NCBI GenBank assembly: GCA_030267565.1
Contig: BRXU01000002.1
Span: 2,294,001-2,358,000, forward strand
Length of the DNA: 64,000 nucleotides
Direction of reading: 5' to 3'
Source of the DNA: Pleodorina starrii
Taxonomy: Eukaryota > Chlorophyta > Chlorophyceae > Chlamydomonadales > Volvocaceae
The number at the start of each line of letters is the position of its first letter. Position 1 is the first letter of the stretch. Below the pieces are notes generated by a model that was given only the letters and a program-made list of their open reading frames with translations, was not told where the DNA came from and searched no databases. The position numbers were made by a program, and so were the translations under genes. Below are positions 32,806 to 45,149 of this stretch, in pieces.

Positions 32806-34223
32806 ATCGCAAAGGCTTTCAGAGTATAATTGGACAGCTGCAGGCTACGGTTGCCACCGTGTGCATATTGCAGCTGGTCCAAGAAGCTACACTTGCCGTG
32901 TCAAAACATGTGATTCAAAAGGCATAGGCAGGGTCTTCTGGAAAAAGGGCGTGCAGCTTCTGCTATTTCTCTGATGCAAAGGTGTGAACGTATAGAAGCT
33001 GGATATCTCTCCAGCAATACATCAAAAAAATTCTTGGCCAAGTGTAACGAGGCCCCAATGAAGGATGACGATGCTCAGGTTGTTGGCGCTTTTGCATCAG
33101 CGGCATGAGACTCTTTCAGTTATTTCAGTTATTTGCTATGTAAAGTTTTTTCGTAAAATTTGTTACAATGGTCTGGCTGCTTTGGTCGTTGCAAGGCTCG
33201 TCGAAGGGATCGACATGATTTCAATTGCCAACTTTCAACGGAATCCGGGATGTTTCAAAGCGGTATTCTCGCTCAATCCAACATCATTCCATACATAACC
33301 ATTGTTGGTTGTTAAGATCGTGATCGACAACACGCGAGCTTAACATATGAGCAGGTAACTGGGCCCCCTGCTACCCTGTCTCCGGGGGACCAAAGGTTGC
33401 ACGTAAAACTGAGACCGCCAGGATCTATGGTACAAACATTCGTGAGCTCACGTTGCCACAAATTGCGCACAGCAACCTATCTGTTATGGCGTTTTGTCCG
33501 TTAGCACGATAGGTACGGATAGCATGTCGCATCCAGGCATTCAGGTCGCAGCAATGGAATTCCTCTTCAGATACCAACCGCAGTGCAGTCCTACAAACCA
33601 TGGTCCCGGACGTGGCGCGTCCGTAGCCCGCTATGTGCATTAATGCGAGTTTTGCACGAAACGCAGTGCTCACACACATTAAGTACGCGTTTCACAGACG
33701 TCCAAAATGATCGTGTTACCATACGGATGAACGAAACGGACGCGTTGAGAGGGATAAAGCCTTGAGGCGGACAAATCGCCTGCAGGGCAATGACCCCCAT
33801 GGCCCATGGGACCGCGCCGATTTTCGTTTCTCAAGATCCGCAGGATATCTTTGGTTCGACCCCAACACGGCGGTGCAACTCAGGACCTTCACTACCGGTA
33901 ACGAGTTCACGGGATCCGTCCTGGTTGGATCAGAGAGATCAACGCCACTTGGGGCTGGAAACTGCATAACCAGCTTACGGTACGCTTGACCCACAGTCGA
34001 GTCAAGCCAACTCTACACATCGGTGCAGAGCACGGACGTCAAGACCGCTCACAGCGGGCACTGCTACCGTGGCGAGGACGGCACCCCTTGCCACAAGCCC
34101 TGTCCAGACGAAAGGAAACCCGGGATGCATCCCGGGCGGCCGCAGGCGCGCGGTGGCCCACTCGGCGGCGGGGCGGGGAGAAAACCCAACCCCCCTCGAC
34201 TCTTGTGTCGCATGCCACTGCGT

Positions 34224-34252
34224 GCCTACCCTACCCTACCCTACCCTACCCT
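34224..34252. repeat. (CCCTA)n short array
   Basis: About five CCCTA units. The unit is not the telomeric repeat of this group (TTTTAGGG), so it is treated as a simple repeat. Confidence 0.8.
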
Positions 34253-35089
34253 TCGCGCCCAATCCGCTCCGGACAGCCCAGGCCAGGCCGGGCCGACCCG
34301 TCCCCGCGCGCGACCCCTTTCGCGCGCACGCATCACGCACACTTCCGCATCGCCGAACCCAATCCACTGCGGAATTCACTGCCGACTTGCAGATCAGGGG
34401 ATCACGTGTGCGGATGGCCTCCGCGACCCGGTGTATGCAGGTGCTGCCCGTACTGCCCGTACTAGCTGCTGACCCACGAAGGTCATGTACACCCCCCCTT
34501 TACTTGCGACATCGTCCAGGGAGGGGAGGGGAGGGGTCAGGGACAACCTGGCCGGGACACACACACACACACACCACTGCAACCACTACCGTATTACCAC
34601 CACGAATGCTCCTACGTTATCGAACCATCGGATGCGCACACGGGTTATGGCGGGCCGCGACCGCGTCAGTCCGCCCACTGCCGAGTGCCGAGCCCTCTGT
34701 TTGGGGACAGTCTGGGAGACTTGGCAGAGGGTGGCCTGGTTTCGGACCCTTGTCCGGGTGGTCTCTCCACCGCTGCGCCACAACGTCAGCGCCACTGCCA
34801 GACACGCCAGCTGCTGCCGTATGCCGTCGGGAGCCGCCGCCCTTCCCCCAGCCCCCACTTCACCCACCCAACGGAGGTCCACCGCTTACGGCAGCTGGAT
34901 AAGCGGTTACTGCTGCTAATACACACGATCACCACCACAATCCACCACCCCTCTGGAGAGCAAGCGAGACGTGGCTCTCTCCTTTGCGCCCTCCACCACA
35001 ACCCCTCAATCCTCAAACAATATCGACACCCACCCCCGCCCCGCCCCCGCCCCGCCCACCAGACCACACAACACCCTACTGTGCATCGC

Positions 35090-35160
35090 CCACGCCCACA
35101 CCCACACCCACACCCACACCCACGCCCACACCCACGCCTTCGCCCACACCCACGCCCACG
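35090..35160. repeat. CCCACA/CCCACG hexanucleotide array downstream of GLE1
   Basis: Tandem CCCACA and CCCACG units begin about 35 nt after the GLE1 stop in transcript direction. They probably lie in the 3' UTR, where the mRNA would be G-rich (GTGGGT). Confidence 0.8.
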
Positions 35161-35193
35161 CTGCGATCTTCTCTGTTGCCCACGCTGCCGCCC

Positions 35194-38100
35194 TCACGCG
35201 CGGTTTCCCTCCATCGAGGAGATGTCGAAGGCGGGCATGTTGCGTCCCTCGGGTGGCTTGCGGTACAGCCCATCCGCCACGTAGCTGTCCAGGAGAGTGG
35301 CCAGTGCGCCGATGTCGTCACCCGCCGCCGCCCGCAGTGCCGGCAGGAACTCGCGCTGCATGGCGGACAGCAGCTTCACAAACTGGCCGCGGAACCTGCA
35401 GGCAGGCAAGGTAGGGCAGGATGGGGCAGGGGGGACGGGGGGCAGACAAGGGCAGCCAACTCGTTACCGGGTTGCAATTGCTCCCGAGGACAGGACACGG
35501 CATCCCACGCGCTAGGAACGCCCCGGCCTCGGGAGCAACTCCCATAACATGACACACGCTACTGCTACTGCGTATGACATATGGCACGTGGCGACACGCG
35601 GCAGGGACCAGGGCCCCTTGCTCCTAGGCTCCGGCTCGTGGGCAGCGGCACCAGCGTCCGGCCCTCCCGCCCTCCCTCCCTCTCTCTCAAGCTCCCACCC
35701 ACCCACCCACCCAGCCACCCACCTGAGGTGCAGCGAGTATCCGGCGACCCTCAGCACCGCAATGAGCGCCTTGGCCGTGAAGCGGTCCGCCGGCAGCTGG
35801 TTGAGAGCGCGAGCCAGGTAGGACCAGGCGTGATGCACACCGTGGCGGTTGGGCTCATCCACCTGCGACCACCACCACCAGTACCAGTACCACCACCACC
35901 ACCACCACGGCAAGACGACATCGGCAGCAGCATCACGACATCAGCGGCAGCAGCCGCAGCAGCCGCCCCATCACACAACCAGCAGCGCCAGCCGCAGCGG
36001 CAAATGTCATTCACGAAAAGCGCAGTCTTTCAGGTTTCCCCGACGGAAACAGGCAGTGTCCCTGCGCGCGCGCGTCCCCTCCCTGCCGCCAGGGAAAACG
36101 TTCCCCGCGCAGCCGCGACGGCAGTGGGACTGGGCCGACGCGACGGGAGGGCCGGGAGGTGGTGTGTGGGCGGGGTGGCGCATAAGGGATGATACCGCAG
36201 CGGAGGAACGGAGGCACCCCTAAGTTGCTTCCCTCCCAGCGGCGGCCCGTGCCAAGCACGACCCCGCAACCTGTGAACTTTCTTTCTGCCACCTGCCGTA
36301 CCGCTGTAGCGAGGTGCCGTACCCACCTGCATGATTGCGCCGTACAGCAGCATGATGCCCTCCACCCGGCGGATGTACTCCTCGGGGCTCTCAAACACTT
36401 TGCCGGATGCGGCCGAGGGGTCGTCCTGCTCCTCGAAGCCCATGCCCCTGAACACAACAACAACAGCAGCACAGCGCACGGCACAGGGCACAGCAGCACA
36501 CGACACCACACCGCAGCGGCGGCGGCGGCAGCGGCGGTGATGGCAGCGGCGGTCACTGCCACAGTAACCCCATCCCCATTCCTGCAGCTGCAGCGGCGCC
36601 GGGTTCGCTGCACGGCGCCCCGCGCCGCGCCGCGCCGCTCCCTCCCCACCCACCCTCCCTCCACTTCGCGCCGGCACCGCGCGCCGTGCCATGCACCGAG
36701 GCGCGCGGGCGCAGGCAGGCCGCCGTGCCGCCCTCTTTGACCGACACAGCCAGTCCTGTCCAGTCCAGAACTCAACTGCAATCGCACTCCACCCCCACTC
36801 CACTCCTGTGTCCTGTCCCGCCCTGCCCTGCCTTCACCGCGGCACTCCCCACCTGTAGTAGGCGTTGTTGGATATCTTGGCTGGGTCGTGCACGTAGGAC
36901 CTCGGGATGGCCAGCGGGCAGGTCTTCTGTATGAGCGCTATGAGCAGGTCCAGCAGGTCGGGGAACACGGACGACACCTTGACCGCCACCAGAGACAGCG
37001 GGAAGGCGGCCTTGTTGTTCAGCTGCGGGAGGGGAGGGGGGTGAAGGGGGGTGATGGGGGGTGAAGAGGGGTACAGCGGTAGCGGTCGGGAGAGGGGGTT
37101 AAGAAGGAAGATACCGCAGGGAAGGGGGGGAGAGGGAGGAGCTGTCGGGGATGAAGGGAGAGGGGTGAAGAGAAGAAAAGCAGGCTTTTGTTCTTCTTCG
37201 TCTTTATCTTCTTCTTCTGCCGCTGTTTGTCGTATACCTGTACGAGCTCGTGCTGTTTGATGACCTTGTTGCAGAACGTCAGCATCCCGAAGGTGCGCCA
37301 GGGGCCCTGCAGGCCGCTCAACAGGGTGTACACGTCCTGGCACTTGACCTGGACCTGGGGGGGGGGAGGGGGTTGGGGGAAGGGGAGGGGATCATCGCGA
37401 CAAAATGATACCGCCCCCACCCTCCGACGGCGCAGTGACGGCGCACTGGAACCCAGCGGCCCGAGACAGCACGCGGCTCCTGCCAAACGCAGCTGACACG
37501 GTACCTTGGAACCCTCAAGGTGACAGCCGGAGCGAGGCCGCCCTTACTCACTCCAACGTACCTGTCACCTGAGCCCCAGTAACACAGCTATAGCAGATGT
37601 GTGAGCCATATCGTCCTCCCCTCTCCCGTCCCCCCGGCCCCCGGGGCCCCCCGCACCTGGTTTTGCGTGCCACAGATCTGCTGCACATGTACCGTGAGCT
37701 TCTTCTCGATTTCCCTCCGCTGCTTCTTGGCGGCCTCGTCCCCCAGCAGCGGCGCCACCGCCGACTGCGCCTCCGCCAGGCGGGCAGCCAGATGGGAGGA
37801 CTGATGGGCCGCAGCGGCAGAGACGCGCACGCAGGGGTGCGCCTGGCCCTGGGGGGCGCACATGGCACGACACGACATGACACGACACGACAGGAAACGA
37901 CCCGCGGGTCATTCAGGAGGAGGCGGGAAGCGGGTCAGGAGGCGGAGCAGGGGGAGGCGGGTGGCGGGAGGCGGGTAACGAGTAACGCGACGTAACGTGC
38001 AGGTCGGGATTCGGGTCCCGGGAGGGGGGTAGAGACGAGGGGGCGGGCGGGCTGGGGCGGGCGGGCGGGGGCGGGCGGGCGGGGGCATTTTGCGGCATTC

Positions 38101-40898
38101 CGGGCTCGCGGGAGCGAGCACGCCGTCGGCTTTCCTGCAACCCTCTTCCCCCCACACCGGCCCCACGATCTTGCAGGGTTCTGGGAAAGCGTCCCCCGAG
38201 GATCGGGAGGCGGCGCACGTGTTGTGGTGGCGCCCCTCCCCCCTCAGTGACTCATTGTTATAAAAAGGAGCAAATAACTCCCTCCTCCCCCCTCACCGGG
38301 GAGGTCATTGCCTTGGCAGCGGCCTCCTTCTGCTGCTGCTCCTCCGCCTCCTTCTTCTTCTGCTTGTCCGCCTCCAACCGCTGCTTCTCCGCCTCGGCCT
38401 CCTGCCGCTTGCGCTCCTCCTCCTGCGACCAGGGTGCGACCGCAGGCCAATGCATGCGGCGGCCAGGGCCCCCCCCGGGGGGTTGCCGCAAGTGAATGGC
38501 CGAGGGAGGGAGAGAGCGGAGAATACAATGCAAGGGAGAGAGGAAGAAAATACCGGGAATGGAAAAAGGAAAAGGGAGTTTACTCGCACCCGCAGCGACT
38601 GGAGTCGACGTTGGCGAACGGGCCCAACATGGGGGGAGGGAGGGAGGGAGGGAGGGAGGGAGGGAGGGAGGGAGGGAGGGAGGGAGGGAGGGAGGGAGGG
38701 AGGGAGGGAGGGAGGGAGGGAGGGAGGGAGGGAGGGAGGGAGGGAGGGAGGGAGGGAGGGAGGGAGGGAGGAGGGCCAGGGACGGAGGGGGGCAGGGCAC
38801 CCCATGGCGCCAAGAGTAGCCCCAAGCCCAGACCGACCTCCGGGCGGGGGCTCATTCCTCACCCCTCCTCCTCCGCATCCCTCACATCCTGAGCCCAACT
38901 GCCCCGCCCGCAACCGCTGGGCCCAGCGACCCTCCTCCCGCGCCCCGCCCCGTTTCCTCTTTCGCCCGGGATACCCAGCCCGACCCCCACCTCCTTGCGC
39001 TTCCGCTCCGCCTCCTCCTCCTCCCGCCGCTTCCGCTCCCGCTCCGCCTCCTGCCGCTCCGCCTCCCGCCGCCGCTCCGCCTCCTTTCGCCGCTCCTCCT
39101 CCTCCCGCTGCATCACGAAGCGCTTCACCTGCAACAGCAGCACCGCAGCAGCACCACCCATCGACCATAAGCAGAAAAACCTCGCTGGTCCCCCCCTCCA
39201 CAAACACAGACGCCCACCTGCTGTTCCTGCGGGGCTCATGGCTGCAGCCAGTCAATTCCCGATCTCTTCGCAATGGCACCCAAACAGCCCCCCCCCAATC
39301 ACATACACGGGCCGTTTTCTTTTACCCCCCCACCCCCCTCACACACACTGGCCCACCCCCTACCTGCTGCTCCTGCAGGCTGGCCTCAGTGCGGTGTGAC
39401 GACTGCACCTTCTCCAGTACCTCGTCCCGCCTGCGCTGCTGCACCCGGAGCTGCTCCTCGTCCTGGCGCTGCAGGTCGCCCTGAGGGGTTGGGGGGGGGC
39501 AGGGTTTGGAGAGCGCGATGGGGAGGGGAGGGGAGGGGAGGGAGGAGGGGGAGGGTGGTTGGAGCGCACTCGAGGGGGCGGGTTGCATGTGTGTGTGTTT
39601 GTGTGTGTGTGCAGTGGGAAGTGCTGGTGCAGAGGGGGGAGAGGAAGGGGTGAAGGGGCGAAGCGGGAAGGGTTTCTGCTTGAGGGGGCGGAGAGGGTTG
39701 GGATTAGCGGCGGAGGGAGGGAGGGTCAGAGGCCGCAGCCCGCCCACCTCGCCCCATTCACCGACCCCATCCTCCGGCCAAGCCAAGCCACCCCAGCCAA
39801 GCTGAGAATGCCCAGTGCCCGGTGCCCGCTGGCTGAGCCACTAACATACCCACCCACCCACCCACCCCGCCCCCCTCATTCACCACAGCCACCCAGCCGC
39901 CCAGCCACCTACCCCCTCATTCACCTCACCCAGCCACCCCCCCACTCACCCACCCCGCCACCCACCAGCTTGCGGAGGGCGGATGTGGCCAGCAGACTGA
40001 GCTCGGCCGTGAGCCGCGACTCGACCTCCGCCAGCCGGGACCGCCATGAGGCCTGCTTGGTGGCACGAATCGTCTGCGGGGGCGTGAAGGGGCGGGGGCG
40101 TTGTGGGGGTTTCCTTCCGAGTGCCATGCGGGGGTGGGGAACAGACAGCAGGTTGGAGGTCGGCGCGTTTCGTGGGGCGTTGTGGAGTTGTGGAGAATTG
40201 TGGGGTTTGAGGGGGAGGGGTTGAGGCGGGAGTGGGAGTTGAGGGAGGCAGCAGGCTGATGAGGGGTGGAGGTGGTTGCACACGGCATGAGATGGAGCCA
40301 GGAGCAACCTGGGAGGGGTAAGGAGCACGAACCGCAGCGGAGGAGGGAGGGAAGGGTTGGCCGGGGGAGGCAGGCAGGGCGGGGTTTGTTGGGGGGGGGT
40401 TTGGGGGATGGGGCCTGGTACTCGCCTCGAGGGACGCTAGCAGCTGCTGCTCCAGCAATCGTCGCTGCTCCTCCACGGCGTCCGGTTTGGTCAGCGTTTC
40501 TGCCGTGTATCCGCTGGTCGCCTCCGTTTCGCTGTCGCTCCCATCGTCGCTGGGCACCCGGTAGGACACGGACCGAGTGCCGCCGCTGCGACGTTCCTTG
40601 GCGTGGAGCTCCTCTGCGCGGCATGGAGGACGGCGAGGGTCGCCGAAAGGGCTTACACCGCCCAAAATGCCGCCGACGGCGCAATCGCACCTTCCGGCAA
40701 TCCATATCGCACGATGCCAGTGCTGGGAGCTCGTTGGGGAGCGGTTACGGGAGACTTGGGAGCTGGGGGCGCTGGCGATCGCGGCGCCCGGCGTGTCGCA
40801 ACCAGGGACAGCGGGGTCGCCGCATCAGAACTAAAGTTTAAGCGTCTAACAACCCCGTCACTGTAAGGGCTTGACATCCACTGTGGGCGGAAGTCCAA
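35194..40898 (-). CDS. GLE1: GLE1 mRNA-export factor (nuclear pore)
   Basis: 12 exons in phase, 608 aa: 40691-40898, 40426-40613, 39966-40073, 39364-39480, 38991-39128, 38297-38422, 37657-37848, 37238-37354, 36853-37022, 36327-36447, 35723-35862, 35194-35395. The N-terminal part is disordered and Ser-rich. Exons 3-6 form a long charged coiled coil (EEERRKEAERRREAERQEAE). Exons 8-12 are the GLE1 domain: KVIKQHE, then AFPLSLVAV, CPLAIPRSYVHDP, YRRVEGIMLLYGAIMQ-like sequence and HGVHHAWSYLARALNQLP. GLE1 with inositol hexakisphosphate activates the DEAD-box ATPase Dbp5/DDX19 at the cytoplasmic face of the pore (family knowledge). The start ATG at 40896-40898 depends on a 77-nt first intron. Intron 2 keeps phase only with a GC donor at 40425. 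The domain is complete; length is between yeast (538) and human (698). Confidence 0.92.
36180..36211 (+). repeat. Intron-element left-end motif in GLE1 intron 10
   Basis: It contains GATACCGCAGCGGAGGAACG and the following G, matching the ACCGCAGCGGAGGA core of the intron element family. No right end was recognised in the intron (35863-36326). Confidence 0.35.
37094..37120 (+). repeat. Intron-element left-end motif in GLE1 intron 8
   Basis: GGGGGTTAAGAAGGAAGATA, then CCGCAG. It is antisense to the gene, within the intron 37023-37237 and near its acceptor side, and shares the GGGGGTTA start of the family. Confidence 0.4.
38631..38775 (+). repeat. (GGGA)n array in GLE1 intron 5
   Basis: About 35 almost perfect GGGA units on the + strand, so the GLE1 transcript carries (UCCC)n. 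It lies in the intron 38423-38990. The + strand has the sequence form of a G-quadruplex tract. Confidence 0.92.
40315..40343 (+). repeat. Intron-element left-end motif in GLE1 intron 2
   Basis: GGGGTAAGGAGCACGAACCG, then CAGCGGAGG. It fits the family pattern GGGGTAA...ACCGCAGCGGAGG. Confidence 0.4.
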
Positions 40899-41713
40899 GC
40901 TGCAAGTCCAATTTCAATTGTAAGATTGCATGAAGGCGAGGATGCCGATTACATTACTGATATAATCAATCGGATACACGTTTCGAGTGTTGCTTAAAGC
41001 GAGCGCATGGCAGGTTCAGTAAAGGGGCAGCTTGAAGCGGCTTTCCAGTCAGCTACACAACGAAAGATGATGTACGTTCGGATCAATCAACGAATGGCTT
41101 TTAAATCAATGTCCTGTCGGCTGGCGTCATGGCAGCCGCCCCGGAAACTAGCAGGGCCCTGGAAAATAGTCCGGTAGTTACCGGATTCCGTTTGCTGACT
41201 TGCAACCGCCAAAACTGATGCAGCACAGTACCTGAGAACCTGATGTCGCCACGGTGCGGTGCGGTGGGGGGATTTGCCTCGTTCCTAGCGCACCAGGGGT
41301 GGGGCGCAAAGGTGGTTGTTAGGGCTCTTGAGGCGCTGGGTGCTGAGGTAAAGGAGAGCGGCACGGCGGGCGGCATCGCAGGTCTCGAGGTCCGGGTAAA
41401 CGCAGCCGCGCCTCACGAGCCGAGGTGAGTTGATGGACGCGCTCAGGGAGCGCTGTGATGACGGTCGGGGGAGTGTACAGCTTACGGTTAGTTACGGAGC
41501 GGTTAAGGTCACCAGAGTCCTGCATGTTTCCTGATAGGAGGGAGCCTGGGGCGAAGATGCGCACTGGGGTGAAGAACTGAAGATGCACCTGCAGTGGACG
41601 GAATCCCTAAAACGTGGTGGGTGCTGTATGCCTCTGTAGGTAGATAGTTTGTACCCTTAGTGCGGTTGAGGAAGTGTGCCTGGTCGCTAGGTGGTTCCTG
41701 GTTTGCGGGAAAG

Positions 41714-41818
41714 CGGCGGGAAACGCAGCCGATGCAGGACGAGCGTCATGTTCTGCTCGAGTGCCCCCGGGACGTCCCGGGGCTGAGGGACAAACGCACT
41801 GGGCTGAGGGAAGTGTGA
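41714..41818 (+). mobile_element. Possible degraded LINE-type retroelement 3' end
   Basis: One frame ends with QDERHVLLECPRDVPGLRDK, then R and a few residues before TGA. The pattern (E/D)ERHVLxECP..xxLR resembles the second half of the C-terminal zinc-finger motif that follows reverse transcriptase in many plant and algal LINEs. The upstream Cys pair and the RT domain itself are not seen, so if real this is a short remnant. Confidence 0.3.
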
Positions 41819-42499
41819 GCCTCGCCGGGGCTTTCCTAATGGTTGCGATCATGGGCATTCGACCACCCATGCGGGCTAGCACGAGACGCGCGTCCGACGG
41901 CATGTGTATGGGGGGGGGAGGGGGGATTTCAGTCAAGAGGGAGCAGTGCTGGCCGGCGGAGGATCTCTGTGGCCGCTCTTCGAGGATCCCGCTGCACGAT
42001 GCACGCCAAGTGCCAAGTTAGGCTCTCAGCCCCCGCGACAGTGTATCTCTCTGGGGTGCTTGCGTTATCCTCCAGTCACGATACACTGAGTTTCCTGGTG
42101 GCGATCCTCCATCTGGGTTCTCTGTAGACCGATTCATTCGGTGTACCCTCTTCTACGTGTCTTGTCTTTGTGCATGTCCATTTGATGCGGTAAGCCGGCG
42201 GTCGGCTGCAGTCCCCGAGTCCTGGCATCATCGGCCACAAAGGGGGTCGCTTCAGTGGCATTTAAATGGCATGTGAGCATGCTGATGCCCTCCGCCGCGT
42301 CTGTGCAGTCCCCCACCCACAAGGGGCCTCCCCCCTCGAGGCCCAAACGCAGCTGATCACACTCCCACACAACCAGGCTACACATGCAACCTACCCTCAC
42401 GCGCGCTTCCCGAATCTGCCCCATGACTCCGGGCCATTGCCCAGCTTGATCTGCTTTCGAGCACCGTCCTCGGCTCCGTAATGTACTGACCGTACGGCT

Positions 42500-42615
42500 A
42501 GCCGATGTCAAAACCACCAAACTATTTCCAAACTACCTCAAACCCAAACTCCAAACTACCTCAAACCCAAACTACCACCAAACTACCTCCAAACTACCAA
42601 ATCCAAACCCACACA
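42500..42615. repeat. CCAAACTACCTCAAA minisatellite
   Basis: Imperfect tandem units built from CCAAACTACC and TCAAACCCAAACT, A/C-only on the + strand. It stands out against the GC-rich surroundings. Confidence 0.75.
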
Positions 42616-42784
42616 CCATCGCCTGTCCTGGGGCACAACAAAGCCACAAACCGGGAGGGGGAAATCCACGCCTCCCCTCCCGCTGCCGCCCATTTGGGCT
42701 CCCCCCTCCAACCCAGTAAGTCAGACAACGACCCCAGACACGCCTCGCAGCGCACCACACCACACGACACCACAACACACCAAA

Positions 42785-42860
42785 TCGCATCACATCACAT
42801 CGCATCACATCACATGTTAAGATCACCTCATATGGCATCATACCTCATGTTCACATCACC
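42785..42860. repeat. CATCA/CATCG pentanucleotide-rich stretch
   Basis: Short units such as CATCACATCG and a duplicated CACCTCATATGGC block. Confidence 0.65.
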
Positions 42861-44366
42861 TCATATGGCTCTAGGATCTACAAACTCAAACACACACGCG
42901 CCTCAGCAGCCAACCCAAAAAAATAACCGGATCGGGGTAGGCTAAACTCATCCACACAACCCCCCGGGTGAAGCACAAGCATCTCCCACCCACTACCGCC
43001 GCCCTGCCCCGCCGTCCATCTCCCACCAGCCATCCTGGCGGCTCGAGGGCTCTTCGTCTTTATTAATGGCAACCACCAGCAATGGTGCCCAAGAATGCGG
43101 CCGCAGCGCGGACGAGCGGACCGCTCAGCGAGTCCGCCCGCGCACGACCTACCGCCACGCCGCAAAGCCCCGGATACACAACCCATTTGAGCTGCGCCGC
43201 CAAGACCGCCTCATACAACGACAAAATAACACGAAAAAGCCCATAATCCTGGCAAATTCCCAACCGCTCAATGCAAGCATGACAGACCGATGCAAGCATG
43301 GCATATCTTATTATCTGTGTTTAAGGATATACGGTAAGGTTCACGTTATTACGTTATAGGAATCGCCGTTCCAGGACGCTGTGCCCCGCCGCTCCCCCCC
43401 AAGAAGGCTGCGCTGGCCGTGGCGTGGCCCATCAATGCCCAAAAGAGCAAACCAACGGCCGCGGCCGCAGCACCACATAGCCGACATACATGCGGCGGCA
43501 TCCCCGTGTTGCACTCTACTCCGCCCACGCGCAGCTCGACAGGAGCTGAAAGTTGGACCGGTGACGGTCATTCAACACAAAAGCAATATGGACGGCCCCG
43601 CAATGGGCGGAGCGCGTCTCGTGGCCCTGCAGACGCCAAACGATCAGATCAGACGAGGCCCTTTGCCGCCGGCGCTGCGGCTGCAGAAAGGCACCGCAGC
43701 TGCAAGCGACGGCGGCGGCGGCTACGGCGGCGGCGGCAGCCTCCGCCGCCGTATGGCGAAGGCGAGAGCCCCCCATAGCCGCAAGGCGACAACGCGAATT
43801 CGCGCCCGCGGAGGTGCGTGTCTGCTCCCAACTGCCCTGGATGATACACTGACCTCAGGAGCTATCACGAGTGCCCCCCCGCCAAACACCTGCGGACACG
43901 GCACGGTAAGATAACACGCCCGCAACCAAAATGTCCGAGATTGCCGTGTTGGTCGTGTTCTGAGCCGAGAACGGAACGTAGGAAAAGCACGAGCCAGGGC
44001 TGAACGGGCTGATTATCCCATCACGGCCACGCGCTCCAGCCCCCGCCCATTCGCGCGTCCTAGGCCCCATTCCACCACGAGGGGCCCACGGGCCCCTGCA
44101 CTAGAGCCATAGCTTTGTTCTGCCTGTCACAAGCCAGTCACCTCACTGGCCCCCGGATATGGAGGGCACGCATCGCCGAAATAAATAGAAAGGCCGCGGG
44201 GCCAAGAGACGCTGCCCCTCCAAATGTCGCCGCCGTTGCCTTGCTCGTGCACAGGCGCGAGCGCCCTCTCCACAATACATATACGACATATGTACAGCAA
44301 CCTAAGTAAATCGCTGTTTGCACCGCTTGCGGGTCGCCTGTGGAGACCCCCACATCACATACCCCA

Positions 44367-44394
44367 CGGCTCCTGCCTATCCGTGGATAGCCCC
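44367..44394 (+). repeat. Solo right-end motif of the intron element family (intergenic)
   Basis: CGGCTCCTGCCTATCCGTGG, then ATAGCCCC, matches 59281-59310 at most positions. This copy lies outside any gene model. Confidence 0.5.
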
Positions 44395-45149
44395 ATATCA
44401 TATAATCATGGTTAGCCCATGATTACGTACTCCGTTATTATTCACCTTTTTTTGAGTTGCTTACCCACCGCAACCCAGCCGCCGTCCCTGGAACGCAAAC
44501 CATCCCGCCGCCGTCTCGCACATACAACCTGCGACTCAATCAATTGCGCGATAATGACCGGCTTGCTCCGATCATACTTGATCCAAATCAAACACGGTTG
44601 CCATTCCAAGCTCTCCTCCGCCCGCAGAAGACAATACCCTACAGCCCCTCCCCACAAAGGGCAGTTTTCGCTCGCTCCCGCCCATCACCCATATTCCCAT
44701 ATCGACCCTAAAACCCAAAAACCCAATCCCCACATATGCGCGCTTGGCCACCTGCCAAGGGGGCGCTTCTCCATGCGAAGGGGGCGCTTCTCCCTTCGAT
44801 CCACGGCGATACCCCCACCCCCGGGCCACGGCCGCCGCTGCCCCCGCTTCGCCCTCCTGCTGCCTCGCCACCCACCAAACCAGCCAACGCTCAGCTACGT
44901 TACCCTACCACAGCTGCACTCCGCTACCCGCCGCTCCTCGAGTCCTCGTCACGTCAGGTGCCGGTCCGCCAACTTCCCCAAACGGCGCCGCTCCCTTCCC
45001 CACCGCCCTCCCCTCCGCCCCTCCCCTTGTCTAAAAACGGGAGCTGCCGCGCACCCAGCTGCAGTCGCTGCCGCTGCAATCACAGCCACCACAGCCGTCA
45101 ATCACCAGCCTCCGACGCTTGGCCCTGCCTTCGGCCTTCGGCTCGGCGC

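Larger units (their letters stand above)
32806..35193. other. Intergenic: FYR-gene upstream region and GLE1 3' flank
   Basis: Both neighbours are on the - strand, so this holds the FYR-gene promoter (32.8-33.8 kb, A/T-richer than average) and the GLE1 3' UTR. A CCCTA pentanucleotide run lies at 34224-34252. Overlapping open frames on both strands at 33716-33994 have no recognisable domain. No gene is supported. Confidence 0.6.
40899..45149. other. Long intergenic region between GLE1 and the kinase gene
   Basis: 4.25 kb. It holds the GLE1 promoter side (40.9-41.1 kb, A/T-rich) and the kinase 3' flank. Inside lie a probable LINE remnant near 41.7 kb, a CCAAACTACCTC minisatellite (42500-42615), a CATCA-rich stretch (42785-42860) and a copy of the dispersed GCCTATCCGTGGATA motif (44367-44394). 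No intact gene is supported. Confidence 0.6.

Noticed and set aside
33840..33875. GGTTCGACCCC resembling a tRNA T-arm
   Set aside because: The upstream 60 nt do not give an acceptor stem, D-arm or anticodon arm.
33716..33994. Overlapping open frames on both strands with mixed composition
   Set aside because: No domain, no partner exons and no recognised family on either strand. Not enough to call a gene or transposon.
34224..34252. CCCTA repeat considered as interstitial telomere
   Set aside because: The pentamer differs from the algal TTTTAGGG repeat and only about five units exist.
40665..40667. Start of GLE1 at the GGVSPFGDP frame
   Set aside because: The apparent start is TTG, not ATG. 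A 77-nt intron joins an upstream ATG exon in phase and gives a better model.
42500..42860. Tandem A/C-rich units considered as a CRISPR-like array
   Set aside because: There are no constant repeat/spacer lengths and no cas genes. It is a eukaryotic minisatellite.
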